A stretch of 64,000 bases of DNA from contig NZ_BDCD01000024.1 in NCBI RefSeq assembly GCF_001613325.1, positions 124,001-188,000 of the forward strand, given 5' to 3'. The notes under the pieces were generated by a model. It worked only from the letters and a program-made list of their open reading frames with translations. It was not told where the DNA came from and searched no databases. Each line of letters opens with the position of its first letter. Position 1 is the stretch's first letter. This document shows positions 25,066 to 33,217 of the stretch, in pieces. A program made the position numbers and the translations under genes. Source of the DNA: Nocardia yamanashiensis NBRC 100130. GTDB lineage: Bacteria > Actinomycetota > Actinomycetes > Mycobacteriales > Mycobacteriaceae.

Positions 25066-26211
25066 TCAGAGCGAGCGGGCGATGATTTCCTTCATGATTT
25101 CGTTGGTGCCCGCGTAGATCTTCTGGACACGGGCGTCGGTCCACATGCGCGAGATCGGGTATTCGGTCATGTACCCGTAGCCGCCGAACAATTGCAGGCA
25201 TTCGTCGGCCACCGACATGGCGCGGTCGGACACCCACCACTTCGCCATCGCCACGGTCGGAATATCCAACTCGCCCACCAGGTGCCGCGAGACGCAGTCG
25301 TCCACGAACACGCGCGCGACCCGGGTCTCGGTGGCGACCTCGGCGAGGGTGAACTTGGTGTTCTGGAACGCGAAGATCGGCTTGCCGAACGCCTGCCGGT
25401 CCTTGGTGTACGCGATGGTCTGCGCCAGTGCCGATTCCATGCCCGCGACCCCGCCGACCGCGATGATCAGGCGCTCCTGCGGCAGTTGCTGCATGAGCTG
25501 GATGAAGCCCAGCCCCTCCTGCTCGCCGAGCAGATTCGCGACCGGCACCCGGACGTCGTCGAAGAACAGTTCCGAAGTGTCCTGGCCCTTCTGGCCGATC
25601 TTGTCCAGCACCCGCCCGCGCCGGAAACCGGGCCGGTCGCCCTCGATGAGGATGAGCGAGATGCCCGCCGCCCGGTCCTCCGGATTCGTCTTGGCCACCA
25701 CGATGATCAGATCGGCCTGCTGGCCATTGGTGATGAAGGTCTTCGCGCCGTTGACCACGTACTCGTCGCCCTCGCGAATCGCCTTGGTCTTGACGTTCTG
25801 CAGATCCGAGCCGGTCCCCGGTTCGGTCATGGCGATGGCGCCGACCACCTCGCCGCTGGCCATCTTCGGCAGCCACTGCCGCTTCTGCTCCTCGGTGCCG
25901 TAGGCGAGCAGGTAGTGCGCGACGATGCCGCTGTGCAGGCTGGCGCCCCAGGCGGTATCCCCGCACCGCGCCTGTTCCTCGATGAGCACCGCCTCGTGGG
26001 CGAAGGTGCCGCCGCCACCGCCGTAGGTCTCCGGAATCGACATGCACAGCAGGCCGAGTTCGCCCGCCCGGTTCCACAGCTCCCGGTCGACCTGGTGCTG
26101 GGCGGCGAAGCGTTCCGCGTTCGGCTGCAGTTCCTTCTCGCAGAAGGTGCGGGCGAGCTCGCGCAGCGCGTCGAGTTCGTCGGTGTGCCAGCTGGAGCGG
26201 TGAGCGGACAT
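25066..26211 (-). CDS. Acyl-CoA dehydrogenase
   Basis: 381 aa from the ATG at 26211 with GAGGAG upstream. The full acyl-CoA dehydrogenase fold is present: IAMTEPGTGSDLQ (FAD/substrate loop), FITNGQQADLIIV, RQAFGKPIFAFQNTKF, LQLFGGYGYMTEYP and the catalytic-base region YAGTNEIMKEII. It introduces a double bond into an acyl-CoA and passes electrons to ETF. It is first in a unit with the AurF-like oxygenase and is controlled from the divergent operator at 26233-26273. Confidence 0.93.
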   Translation of the reverse strand: MSAHRSSWHTDELDALRELARTFCEKELQPNAERFAAQHQVDRELWNRAGELGLLCMSIPETYGGGGGTFAHEAVLIEEQARCGDTAWGASLHSGIVAHYLLAYGTEEQKRQWLPKMASGEVVGAIAMTEPGTGSDLQNVKTKAIREGDEYVVNGAKTFITNGQQADLIIVVAKTNPEDRAAGISLILIEGDRPGFRRGRVLDKIGQKGQDTSELFFDDVRVPVANLLGEQEGLGFIQLMQQLPQERLIIAVGGVAGMESALAQTIAYTKDRQAFGKPIFAFQNTKFTLAEVATETRVARVFVDDCVSRHLVGELDIPTVAMAKWWVSDRAMSVADECLQLFGGYGYMTEYPISRMWTDARVQKIYAGTNEIMKEIIARSL

Positions 26212-26232
26212 GGTTCTCCTCGGCGCAGGCTT

Positions 26233-26273
26233 GGGTACACCATGTACCCGGCGTCTGGGTACATGGTGTACCC
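26233..26273. promoter_or_regulatory. Tandem inverted TetR operator, perfect 17-bp arms
   Basis: GGGTACACCATGTACCC (26233-26249) and its exact reverse complement GGGTACATGGTGTACCC (26257-26273) are separated by seven bases. Each copy is itself near-symmetric (GGGTAC...GTACCC), so two dimers could bind 24 bases apart. It lies between the acyl-CoA dehydrogenase start and the divergent TetR promoter. Confidence 0.75.
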
Positions 26274-26318
26274 GCAAGGCTGTCCGGCGCAAGACCCCGG
26301 GACCGATACGCTGGGCCG

Positions 26319-26975
26319 GTGGTGCACAGTCAGGGCAAGGTGGACAGCTTGCACGCCCGCCGGGCGGCCAGTCGCGGTGATCGGGGCGAGGAACGCCGCC
26401 GGGAGATCGTCACCGCGGCGATCGCGGCCATCGAAGAACGCGGCCCGAGCGCCAGCACCGGCGATTTCGCGACCCGCGCCGGCCTGAACCGCGCCCACAT
26501 CTACCGGCATTTCGCCAGCAAGGAAGAACTCGACCGCGAGATCACCCTGCGGCTGTACCGGGAGCACAAGGAGCGCATCCGCGACGGCATCCGCACCCAC
26601 GAGACGCCCATGGACGCCATTCGCGGGCCCATCACCCGGCATGTGACCTGGGCGCACGAACACCCGAACCTGTTCCGCTTCCTGGTCAGCCGCCGCTACG
26701 CCCGCACCGACGACGAACGCCCGGGTAGCGAGAGCGCCTTCGCCTTCGAAATCGCCTCCGCCGGAAAGCGATACATCCCCGGCTTTACCGAACACCGCGA
26801 TATGGCCGACGGCTTCATCGTCGCGGTGCACGGCCTGATCGACGCCTCGATCCAGTGGTGGCTCGACCACCCCAAAGAGACGCGCGAGCGTTTGATCGAG
26901 CGTCTCGCCACGCAATCGTGGCTACTGCTGCGGCAGCGTCTCGACGAGATCGGCGCCGAGATCGTCGAGAGCTGA
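26319..26975 (+). CDS. TetR-family repressor
   Basis: 218 aa with a GTG start at 26319; TACGCT (26307-26312) lies six bases upstream, a leaderless arrangement. The helix-turn-helix is STGDFATRAGLNRAHIYRHFASKEEL at about residues 45-70. The ligand domain includes VTWAHEHPNLFRFLVSRR. It diverges from the acyl-CoA dehydrogenase/AurF-like unit over a near-perfect double operator, so it very likely represses that unit and itself until an acyl-CoA or related ligand binds. Confidence 0.92.
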   Translation: MVHSQGKVDSLHARRAASRGDRGEERRREIVTAAIAAIEERGPSASTGDFATRAGLNRAHIYRHFASKEELDREITLRLYREHKERIRDGIRTHETPMDAIRGPITRHVTWAHEHPNLFRFLVSRRYARTDDERPGSESAFAFEIASAGKRYIPGFTEHRDMADGFIVAVHGLIDASIQWWLDHPKETRERLIERLATQSWLLLRQRLDEIGAEIVES

Positions 26976-26989
26976 CCGGCGTTTGCGGC

Positions 26990-27406
26990 TCAGCCGTTCT
27001 GGTACCCGCTGGACCCGAAGCCCTGCATCCAGCCCTTGCCGGAGCCCGAATTGCCCAGCATGGTCCAGAAATTCGACCAGGCGCTGCCCGGGCCGATGAG
27101 CGCCTGCGCGGACCCGGTGGTGAGCAGATTGTTGCCGAGCGCGGACCCGGTGGCGCCGAGGTCGGAGGAGCCGCTCGCGGCGATATCGGCGTTCGACGGC
27201 GTCCGGCTGGATCCGGCATCGAGCAACGCCCGGGCGAGCTGGCCGGAGCCGGTGCCGAGCAGGACCGCCAGATCGGAATCGAGCAGCGCGGAACCGGAGT
27301 TCGCGACCGGTTCCGGTGAAACGGCCGGTGCGGCTTGGGCATTGCCCGCGCCGAGGAGGAGGGGGACGGCGATCGCGGCGCTGAGGAGCGCGATCCGATG
27401 ATTCAT
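26990..27406 (-). CDS. Small secreted protein, function unknown
   Basis: 138 aa with a textbook signal peptide (MNHRIALLSAAIAVPLLLG, cleavage after NAQA near residue 25). The mature region of about 113 residues is rich in Gly, Ser, Ala and Leu (LLDSDLAVLLGTGSGQLARALLD, SGSSDLGATGSALGNNLL, GSAWSNFWTMLGNSG) with no cysteine. It resembles small exported proteins of nocardiae and mycobacteria, but I do not recognise a family. It converges on the TetR gene with 14 bases between the stops. Confidence 0.75.
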   Translation of the reverse strand: MNHRIALLSAAIAVPLLLGAGNAQAAPAVSPEPVANSGSALLDSDLAVLLGTGSGQLARALLDAGSSRTPSNADIAASGSSDLGATGSALGNNLLTTGSAQALIGPGSAWSNFWTMLGNSGSGKGWMQGFGSSGYQNG

Positions 27407-27594
27407 GGCTGGAGCCTTCCTGTGTGGATGCCAACCCTAGGAAGACTCGCCAAATATGAAACGCCCATACTTCTTCTGGCACGGCCGCCGGGGGCCGGTC
27501 GTATCCGGCATCTCATTCCGCTTCGAGACCGAGTGGTACGGGTCTAGGCTGGCAAACACTTCGTAACCACAATCCAGCGGACCCGGAGAACGTC

Positions 27595-28803
27595 ATGGGA
27601 TACCGGCGGGGTTTAGGGGTGATGGTCGCGGCCGTGGGGTTGACGGTCGCGGTGGGGTGCGGGTCGGGTAGCGATTCCACGGGATCGGGCGAGCCCGGAT
27701 ATGCCGCCGCGTTGCGGCCGGTCATCGAGAAACTCATGCGGGACAATGTGATTCCGGGTGCGGTGGTGCGGGTGGAGTCGCCGCGCGACGGGAACTGGAC
27801 CGCTACCTTCGGGACCGGGAAGATCGGGGCGAATGTGCCGCTCACGGCCGGGGATCATTTCCGGTTCGGCAGCAATACCAAGACCATGACGGTGACGGTG
27901 CTTCTGCAACTGGCGCAGGAGGGCAAACTCGCGCTCGAGGATCCGATCGGCAAATACTGGCCGGGTGTGCCCAATGGGGACCGGATCACCCTCGCTCAGC
28001 TGGCCGAAATGCGCAGCGGGCTTTTCAGTTACACCTTCGACGAGCAGTTCAACGCCGACCTCGACAATCAGCCGCAGAAGGTGTGGACTCCGGAGCAACT
28101 GCTGGCCATCGCCTTCTCGCATCCCGTCCAATTCGAGCCGGGGGCGAAATTCGACTACTGCAATACCAATACGATCCTGCTGGGATTGGTCATCGAGAAG
28201 GTGACCGGCAAGCCGGTGGGCGACAGTTTCCGGGAACGCATTTTCGAGCCGCTCGGGCTGCGCCACACTTCGTTCCCGGCGGCCACGGACAATGCGATTC
28301 CGGATCCGCACCCGCAGGGATACGCCTTCGGCACCAATGTCTCCACCCTCGAGACCTTCGCTCTGCCGCCGGACCAGCAGGCCGCCGCCGTGGCGGGCAC
28401 GCTGTTGCCGAGCGACCAAACGCTGTCCAGCCCATCGTGGACCTGGACGGCGGGCGGGATGATTTCGACGGTCGGCGATATGACCACCTATGTGAAGGCT
28501 CTCGCCGACGGAACCCTGCTCGACGCGCAGATGCAGCGGCAGCGGATCGACAGCATCGCCCCGATCGATCCGGCGAATCCGCAGATGGCCGGCTACGGCC
28601 TGGGCATCGTCAGATTCGGCGCCCATCTGCTCGGGCACGACGGCCAGATGCCGGGCTTCATGACCTTCATCGGGTCCGATCCCGAGTCCGGCCTCACCAT
28701 CGTGGTCGCCACCAATCTGGCCACCGTCCCCGCCGGTGAAGGCTCGGCGCTGGTCCTGGTCAAGGGCATGCTGCCGACGTTCTACCCCGACAGCCCGAAA
28801 TAG
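27595..28803 (+). CDS. Beta-lactamase-fold serine hydrolase, lipoprotein
   Basis: 402 aa with GGAGA before the ATG. A hydrophobic signal ends in a lipobox VAVGC, so it is probably anchored outside the membrane. Class C beta-lactamase/DD-peptidase features: S-x-x-K in GSNTKTM (about residue 97), Y-x-N in FDYCNTN, and the third box HDGQMPG. Relatives are carboxypeptidases, esterases or inactive penicillin-recognising proteins. A TAGGCT hexamer at 27545-27550 could be its -10, giving a 5' leader of about 40 bases. It converges on a second hydrolase of the same fold. Confidence 0.9.
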   Translation: MGYRRGLGVMVAAVGLTVAVGCGSGSDSTGSGEPGYAAALRPVIEKLMRDNVIPGAVVRVESPRDGNWTATFGTGKIGANVPLTAGDHFRFGSNTKTMTVTVLLQLAQEGKLALEDPIGKYWPGVPNGDRITLAQLAEMRSGLFSYTFDEQFNADLDNQPQKVWTPEQLLAIAFSHPVQFEPGAKFDYCNTNTILLGLVIEKVTGKPVGDSFRERIFEPLGLRHTSFPAATDNAIPDPHPQGYAFGTNVSTLETFALPPDQQAAAVAGTLLPSDQTLSSPSWTWTAGGMISTVGDMTTYVKALADGTLLDAQMQRQRIDSIAPIDPANPQMAGYGLGIVRFGAHLLGHDGQMPGFMTFIGSDPESGLTIVVATNLATVPAGEGSALVLVKGMLPTFYPDSPK

Positions 28804-28813
28804 ATCGTGCGCT

Positions 28814-29953
28814 TCAGCGGGCGGGCTGTGCCGAATTGCTTTCGCACAGAGCGGAATTCAGGGCCGCTCGCATATCGGTGGCGCGGGCGTCGCTGCCGCC
28901 GGGATTGAGATTGACCATGATGGTGGCGCTACGGCCGTCCATCATGGCACCGCTGATGGTCGAGAAGCCGAAGATATCGCCGTCATGGCCCCAGTAACTG
29001 CCGCTGCAGGGGAGTGGGGAACTGGTCAGGCCGAGGCCGTAGGCATTGCCGCCGGCATCGCCGATCGGGCGGGTCGTCATCATCTCCTGAAGTTCGGCCG
29101 GGCGCAGCAGTCGCCCGCCGAGCAGCGCCGTGAGGAAACGCTCCATATCGCTTGTGCTGGAGATCATCTGACCGGAGGCGCCCGCGATGGACGGGTTGAA
29201 TTCGGTCAGATCGATCAAGCTGTCGGCCGGTTTCGCATAGCCCCGCGGATGAGCGCCGGGAATCGTGGACAGGTCCCCGGGTACGGAGGTGTCGCGCAGT
29301 CCGAGCGGTTGCAGGATACGCCGTTCGATCTCCGCGCCGGACGGCTGTCCCGTGACCTTCTCGATGAGCATTCCGGCCAGCAGGTAGTTGGTATTGGAGT
29401 AATCCCAGCCGGTTCCGGGCGCGAACACGCGGGGGTGGGCGAGCGCGAGCTGCACCAGTTCACGCGGTTCGTAGTGAGCGGACATGGATTGCAGGACCTG
29501 GTTCATATCGAGGTACTGCACGTAATCCGGGACGCCGCTGGTGTGCTGGAGCAACTGCCGCACGGTGATCTCGTTCCCACCCTCGACGACGCCGGGCAGA
29601 TACCGCTCGATGGCTGCGTCGAGCGCGATGCGGTCCTCACCGACCAGCTGCAGCACCACGGTCGCGACGAACATCTTGGTCATGCTGCCGATCCGGAATC
29701 GATTGTCGTCCAGCATTTCCGCGCCGGTCCGGATATCGGCCACGCCGCTCGAGAGCACCGTCCGGCCCCGTGGACCGTTCACCGCCAGCAGCGCACCCGG
29801 CGCTCCATCGATGGTGATCAAGCGCTGGAGGATTTCGCGTGCCTCGGTGTACCCGGCCGGTGTATCGGTATCGGCCCGGCCTACCGCCGTACTCGCGCAC
29901 AGCGTCACCGCCGCAATGCACAGGGTGCCGAAAAAGCGGGTGCGTCCAGGCAT
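28814..29953 (-). CDS. Beta-lactamase-fold serine hydrolase, secreted
   Basis: 379 aa from the ATG at 29953, which has GGAGG five bases upstream; an ATG four codons earlier lies before that ribosome site. A Sec signal peptide (FFGTLCIAAVTLCASTAVG). The active-site set is S-M-T-K in RIGSMTKMF, Y-S-N in WDYSNTN and H-D-G in YWGHDGDIFG. It is similar in layout to the hydrolase it faces (10 bases between the stops), but has a cleavable rather than a lipobox signal. Probably a periplasmic DD-carboxypeptidase or esterase. Confidence 0.9.
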   Translation of the reverse strand: MPGRTRFFGTLCIAAVTLCASTAVGRADTDTPAGYTEAREILQRLITIDGAPGALLAVNGPRGRTVLSSGVADIRTGAEMLDDNRFRIGSMTKMFVATVVLQLVGEDRIALDAAIERYLPGVVEGGNEITVRQLLQHTSGVPDYVQYLDMNQVLQSMSAHYEPRELVQLALAHPRVFAPGTGWDYSNTNYLLAGMLIEKVTGQPSGAEIERRILQPLGLRDTSVPGDLSTIPGAHPRGYAKPADSLIDLTEFNPSIAGASGQMISSTSDMERFLTALLGGRLLRPAELQEMMTTRPIGDAGGNAYGLGLTSSPLPCSGSYWGHDGDIFGFSTISGAMMDGRSATIMVNLNPGGSDARATDMRAALNSALCESNSAQPAR

Positions 29954-30080
29954 TTCGTCCTCCATCGGTGGGGTCGGACCTCATGCTAGGAAGCCACGGT
30001 CCATCTCCACCTCACCCGCGAGAGCCATACCTTGCGCCGCACCCGATACCTGAGAGCCAGAACGCAGTGAAAACAATTGC

Positions 30081-30114
30081 GCCCGTGGCATTCCCGCTCG
30101 GGAATGCCACGGGC
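30081..30114 (-). terminator. Strong hairpin terminator after the small basic gene
   Basis: A perfect 15-bp stem (GCCCGTGGCATTCCC and its complement) with a 4-base loop, eight bases beyond the stop of the gene at 30122. On the minus strand it runs into TTGTTTT, giving a true intrinsic terminator in that direction. Confidence 0.8.
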
Positions 30115-30121
30115 GATGCGC

Positions 30122-30304
30122 TCAACCGCGCCGGTAGTTCTGATGTTTGGCCGCCGGTACCGCTATGCGGCCGGCGTCGTGGATCTTTCCGGTGGCAGCC
30201 TGCTGCTGCTTACCGGACTTCCCCCGCCGCTCGCGCCGCGACAATCGCGGCTGTTCGGCGGGGGTCTCCACCTTGATTTCGGGGTGCGGAAACTGTTCGG
30301 GCAC
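30122..30304 (-). CDS. Small basic protein (60 aa), function unknown
   Basis: GTG start at 30304 with AGGAGG at ideal spacing, and a strong terminator after the stop, so it is a real transcription unit. Sequence features: VPEQFPHPEIKVETP, then a very basic middle RLSRRERRGKSGK, a Gln stretch, and a C-terminal PAAKHQNYRRG. It recalls the small RRGK-type proteins conserved in actinomycetes, but I cannot name it. It is preceded by a leaderless 7-codon ORF and hairpins in a leader of about 140 bases, suggesting attenuation. Confidence 0.75.
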   Translation of the reverse strand: MPEQFPHPEIKVETPAEQPRLSRRERRGKSGKQQQAATGKIHDAGRIAVPAAKHQNYRRG

Positions 30305-30394
30305 AGGTCCTCCTAGAAAGAATGAGCGACCGATCACCGGATGTGTGGCCGGTCGGGATCGGGAATGCGCCGCGGCGCGAAGGCGGCGGCGAGG

Positions 30395-30411
30395 CGTGAG
30401 CGGAGCTCACG
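30395..30411 (-). ncRNA. Leader hairpin between the 7-codon ORF and the small basic gene
   Basis: CGTGAGC and GCTCACG form a perfect 7-bp stem with a 3-base loop, starting nine bases after the leader-ORF stop. A second self-complementary element GCGCCGCGGCGC follows (30367-30378). The spacing allows ribosome-dependent folding of the leader. Confidence 0.4.
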
Positions 30412-30420
30412 CGAGAAGGC

Positions 30421-30444
30421 TCAGGAGAACAACTGAATCCACAT
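30421..30444 (-). CDS. Leaderless 7-codon leader ORF (MWIQLFS)
   Basis: ATG at 30444, stop TGA at 30423-30421. TACAGT (30457-30452 on the minus strand) lies seven bases before the ATG, so transcription should begin at or next to this codon. The product is seven residues. A hairpin follows nine bases after the stop and the small basic gene starts 116 bases further on. This is the layout of a regulatory leader peptide; there is no homology evidence. Confidence 0.4.
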   Translation of the reverse strand: MWIQLFS

Positions 30445-30512
30445 GGGGGCCACTGTAGCGAGGCGCCCGCACGGCGCGCATCCCATTTATGAGCTGCGAG
30501 TTTGCCGTTGAC

Positions 30513-30518
30513 TATGCT
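30513..30518 (+). promoter_or_regulatory. Leaderless -10 of the SMR gene
   Basis: TATGCT, six bases before the ATG at 30525. It supports that start over an ORF start at 30489. Confidence 0.5.
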
Positions 30519-30524
30519 GCGGCC

Positions 30525-30848
30525 ATGACCTTGCTGCTACTCGGACTGGCCATCGCGTGCGAGATCACCGCGACCGTATCGCTGAAGGTTTCGGAGGGCT
30601 TCAGCAAACTCGTGCCGTCCATCGTCGTGGTGATCGGGTACGGGGCTGCGTTCTTCTTCCTCTCGCAGGCGTTGAAGCGGGGCATGCCGGTCGGGGTGGC
30701 GTACGGCATCTGGTCCGCGGTGGGCGTGGTGGCGGTGGCGACCATCGGAGCGCTGTTCCTCGACGAGCACCTGTCCCCGGTGCAGATCGGCGGGATCGTG
30801 CTGGTGGTCGCCGGAGTGCTGGCGCTGGAACTCGGTGGGGCGCACTGA
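30525..30848 (+). CDS. Small multidrug resistance (SMR) family transporter
   Basis: 107 aa, four transmembrane helices, the classical SMR size. The membrane-embedded Glu is in LAIACEITATVSLK (residue about 12), the proton and substrate site of EmrE-like pumps. The later GVAYGIWSAVGVVAVATIG and a final VQIGGIVLVVAGVLALEL also match. SMR proteins work as antiparallel dimers. Members close to SugE export guanidinium, others quaternary cations; I cannot decide which from this sequence. It converges on threonine dehydratase. Confidence 0.9.
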   Translation: MTLLLLGLAIACEITATVSLKVSEGFSKLVPSIVVVIGYGAAFFFLSQALKRGMPVGVAYGIWSAVGVVAVATIGALFLDEHLSPVQIGGIVLVVAGVLALELGGAH

Positions 30849-30858
30849 GTTCCAGCGC

Positions 30859-32082
30859 TCAATCCTGGACGCGCACGTCGTATCCGGCGTCGGCCAGGGC
30901 GGTCAGGACATCGTCGCGATGGGCCGGGCCGCGGGTTTCCAGGGTGAGCAGCACCTCGACCTCCTCGATGGCGAGCCAGGCCCCGGTCCGCGAATGCGCC
31001 ACATCGAGCACGCTCGCGCCGGTGCGGCCCAGCTCGGTGAGCAGTCGCGAGAGACTGCCCGGGCGATCGGAAATGGTGATGCGCGCCGACAGATAGCGCC
31101 CGGCGGCACTGAGACCGTGCCCGACCACCCGGGTCAGAAACAGCGGGTCGATATTGCCGCCCGACAGCACCGCGCACACCGGCCCGCGCAGGTCGAGCTC
31201 CGCCGGGGTGCAGGCCATCAGCGCCGCCACCGCGGCCGCCCCGGCCGGTTCGACAATGAGCTTGGCGCGTTCCATGCACAGCAGCAGCGCCTTGGACAGC
31301 GCGTCCTCGTCCACGGTCAGAATGGCCGGCGCGGCCTTCAGAATGTGCTCGAACGGCACCTCGCCCGGCAGTCCGACCGCGATACCGTCCGCCATGGTGG
31401 CCATGCTCGCCAGCCGTTGCGGTTTACCGGCCGCGAGCGAGGCGGGCCAGGCGGCGGCCTCGGCGGCCTGTACGCCGATCACCCGCACCTGCGGCGCGAG
31501 CGCCTGCAGCGTCGCCGCGATACCGGCCAGCAACCCGCCGCCGCCCGTGGGCACCAGCACCGTGCCGACATCCGGGATCTGCTCCAGGATCTCCAGCGCC
31601 ACCGTCGCCTGCCCCGACACGATATCCAGGTGATCGAACGGATGCACCAGCGTCGCACCCGTCTGCGCCGCGAATTCGTGTGCGGCGGCCAATGATTCGT
31701 CGATGGTCTCGCCGACCTGATGCACCGTGGCCCCATACGCCTTGGTGGCCACCAGCTTCGGCAGCGCCGCCCCCACCGGCATGAACACCGTGGACTCGAT
31801 GCCCAGCGAGGTCGCCGACCACGCCACCCCCTGCGCGTGATTGCCCGCGCTGGCCGCCACCACCCCGCGCACCCGTTCGGCCTCGGGCAGATTGGCGATC
31901 CGGTTGTAGGCCCCGCGCGGTTTGAACGATCCGGTGCGCTGCAGGTTCTCGCATTTCAACCGCACCTCGTGCCCGGTCCGCTCGGACAGCACCCGCGAGG
32001 ACACCACGGGGGTCCGGCGAATGACCGGTGCCAGCAGGGTCGCCGCCGCTTCGATCCGAGCCAGGAGATCCATGGCCGCCAT
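30859..32082 (-). CDS. ilvA: Threonine ammonia-lyase (threonine dehydratase) with ACT domain
   Basis: 407 aa from the ATG at 32082 (a second ATG lies three codons on). Converts threonine to 2-oxobutanoate, the entry to isoleucine, or acts in threonine catabolism. PLP is held by K54 in TGSFKPRGAYN, with the phosphate loop VLVPTGGGGLLAGI and the ASAGNHAQGVA substrate loop. A single C-terminal ACT domain begins near residue 330 (ITISDRPGSLSRLLTELG). One ACT domain is the TdcB/YgkB-like layout rather than the two-domain E. coli IlvA, so the symbol is approximate. Confidence 0.9.
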   Translation of the reverse strand: MAAMDLLARIEAAATLLAPVIRRTPVVSSRVLSERTGHEVRLKCENLQRTGSFKPRGAYNRIANLPEAERVRGVVAASAGNHAQGVAWSATSLGIESTVFMPVGAALPKLVATKAYGATVHQVGETIDESLAAAHEFAAQTGATLVHPFDHLDIVSGQATVALEILEQIPDVGTVLVPTGGGGLLAGIAATLQALAPQVRVIGVQAAEAAAWPASLAAGKPQRLASMATMADGIAVGLPGEVPFEHILKAAPAILTVDEDALSKALLLCMERAKLIVEPAGAAAVAALMACTPAELDLRGPVCAVLSGGNIDPLFLTRVVGHGLSAAGRYLSARITISDRPGSLSRLLTELGRTGASVLDVAHSRTGAWLAIEEVEVLLTLETRGPAHRDDVLTALADAGYDVRVQD

Positions 32083-32151
32083 GGTGCCAGGAGTTAACGG
32101 GTCTGTCGCGTAACGGACGGCTTCGCGCGACCCTATTGTGCGGGCGAGTCG

Positions 32152-32670
32152 ATGGCGGGACCGTGGCATATGGCCTCTCCCACCGCCCTGCCCGCGGAGG
32201 TCGAAACGGTCCTGGATCGGTTCTTCACCGCGGAGTTGTCCACCCACGCCCGAGACCACACCCCGATCACCACCCCGGTCGCCCCGCTGTGGCTGCCGGA
32301 ACGCGGCCGCATCCTGGTGACCGCCGGCATCGGCGCGCCGCTGAAGGTCTTCAATGCCCGCCGCGATCCGAAAGTCGCGCTGTTGTACTCGAATCCGGTG
32401 GCCAGCGGACTGGATGATCCGCCCGCCGTGCTGGTGCAGGGCGAGGCGGAGGTCGACCCCGGTATCAGCACCTGGGACGACGAACTGGAGCGCCAGTTCA
32501 CCAAGGTGTGGGCGACGCAGACCAAGGGCGTCATCGGCGCCGACCCCATCACCAAACGCATGTTCTGGTGGTACTACATGCGGCTGAAGATCCACGTCCG
32601 GCCGGTGCGGGTGCGCTGGTGGCCGGGCCGGGATATGACGGCCGAACCGCGTGAGGTGACGCTGTCATGA
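32152..32670 (+). CDS. Pyridoxamine 5'-phosphate oxidase-like flavin-binding protein
   Basis: 172 aa, start at the ATG 32152 or 32170. It has the split-barrel pattern of the PNPOx-like superfamily: TPVAPLWLPERGRILVTAGIGAPLKVFNARRDPKVALLY, then LVQGEAEVD and a C-terminal RPVRVRWWP. Such proteins bind FMN, F420 or heme, and which one applies here is open. It overlaps the next gene by four bases (ATGA), and the pair appears to form a two-gene operon. Confidence 0.75.
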   Translation: MAGPWHMASPTALPAEVETVLDRFFTAELSTHARDHTPITTPVAPLWLPERGRILVTAGIGAPLKVFNARRDPKVALLYSNPVASGLDDPPAVLVQGEAEVDPGISTWDDELERQFTKVWATQTKGVIGADPITKRMFWWYYMRLKIHVRPVRVRWWPGRDMTAEPREVTLS

Positions 32671-33107
32671 GCCTGGCCGAGCGGATATATCCGGCGCTGC
32701 AACGCTTTCCGGACGGCGCGGTGCTCGTCGCCTATGATGCCGACGGCTACCCGGTCAGCCTGCGCTGCCGGCCCCGGCTGGAGGGCGAGACCCTGGTGAT
32801 CGACCAGCCGAAATGGTTCGACGGGGTGGACGGCCCGGCCGCGCTGCTCGGGCACCGCCATGACGAACAGGGCTGGAATCTGCGGTTCGCGCAGGCCAAG
32901 GGCGTGATCGAAACCCAGGACGGCACCGTGGTTTTCCTGCCCATGGGGCTGAACGAGAACACCGGCTCGCCCGGGGCGATGATCCGGTTCGTGCGCGGCG
33001 GGCACCGGGCCGCCACCGAGTATCTGCGCCGCCGCGACCTGCCGCGCCCGCCGATTCCGTGGGACACCATCAAAGCCGCCCGCACCGCGGTATCGAAACG
33101 GCGCTGA
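32667..33107 (+). CDS. Split-barrel-like protein coupled to the PNPOx-like gene
   Basis: 146 aa, ATG in the upstream stop. The sequence AVLVAYDADGYPVSLRCRP, then LLGHRHDEQGWNLRFAQAKGVI, followed by VVFLPMGLNENTG, reads like a second, shorter flavin-split-barrel domain. The C-terminal helix is basic (TEYLRRRDLPRPPIPWDTIKAARTAV). Such tandem pairs could form a heterodimer with the upstream product. I do not recognise a named family. Confidence 0.65.
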   Translation: MSLAERIYPALQRFPDGAVLVAYDADGYPVSLRCRPRLEGETLVIDQPKWFDGVDGPAALLGHRHDEQGWNLRFAQAKGVIETQDGTVVFLPMGLNENTGSPGAMIRFVRGGHRAATEYLRRRDLPRPPIPWDTIKAARTAVSKRR

Positions 33108-33217
33108 CCAGGCACGACACGTAGCGCGCAGCCGCGGTACGCGGGTGTTCCGGACTAGGGTCGGACCGATCGGTCTGATTTATCGCCGCCACCCCTACCG
33201 CGGAAGCGAGCAGCATC

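Noticed and set aside
30859..32595. Threonine dehydratase frame extended to 578 codons
   Set aside because: The extension is antisense to the PNPOx-like gene and not related to the family; the start at 32082 gives the normal size.
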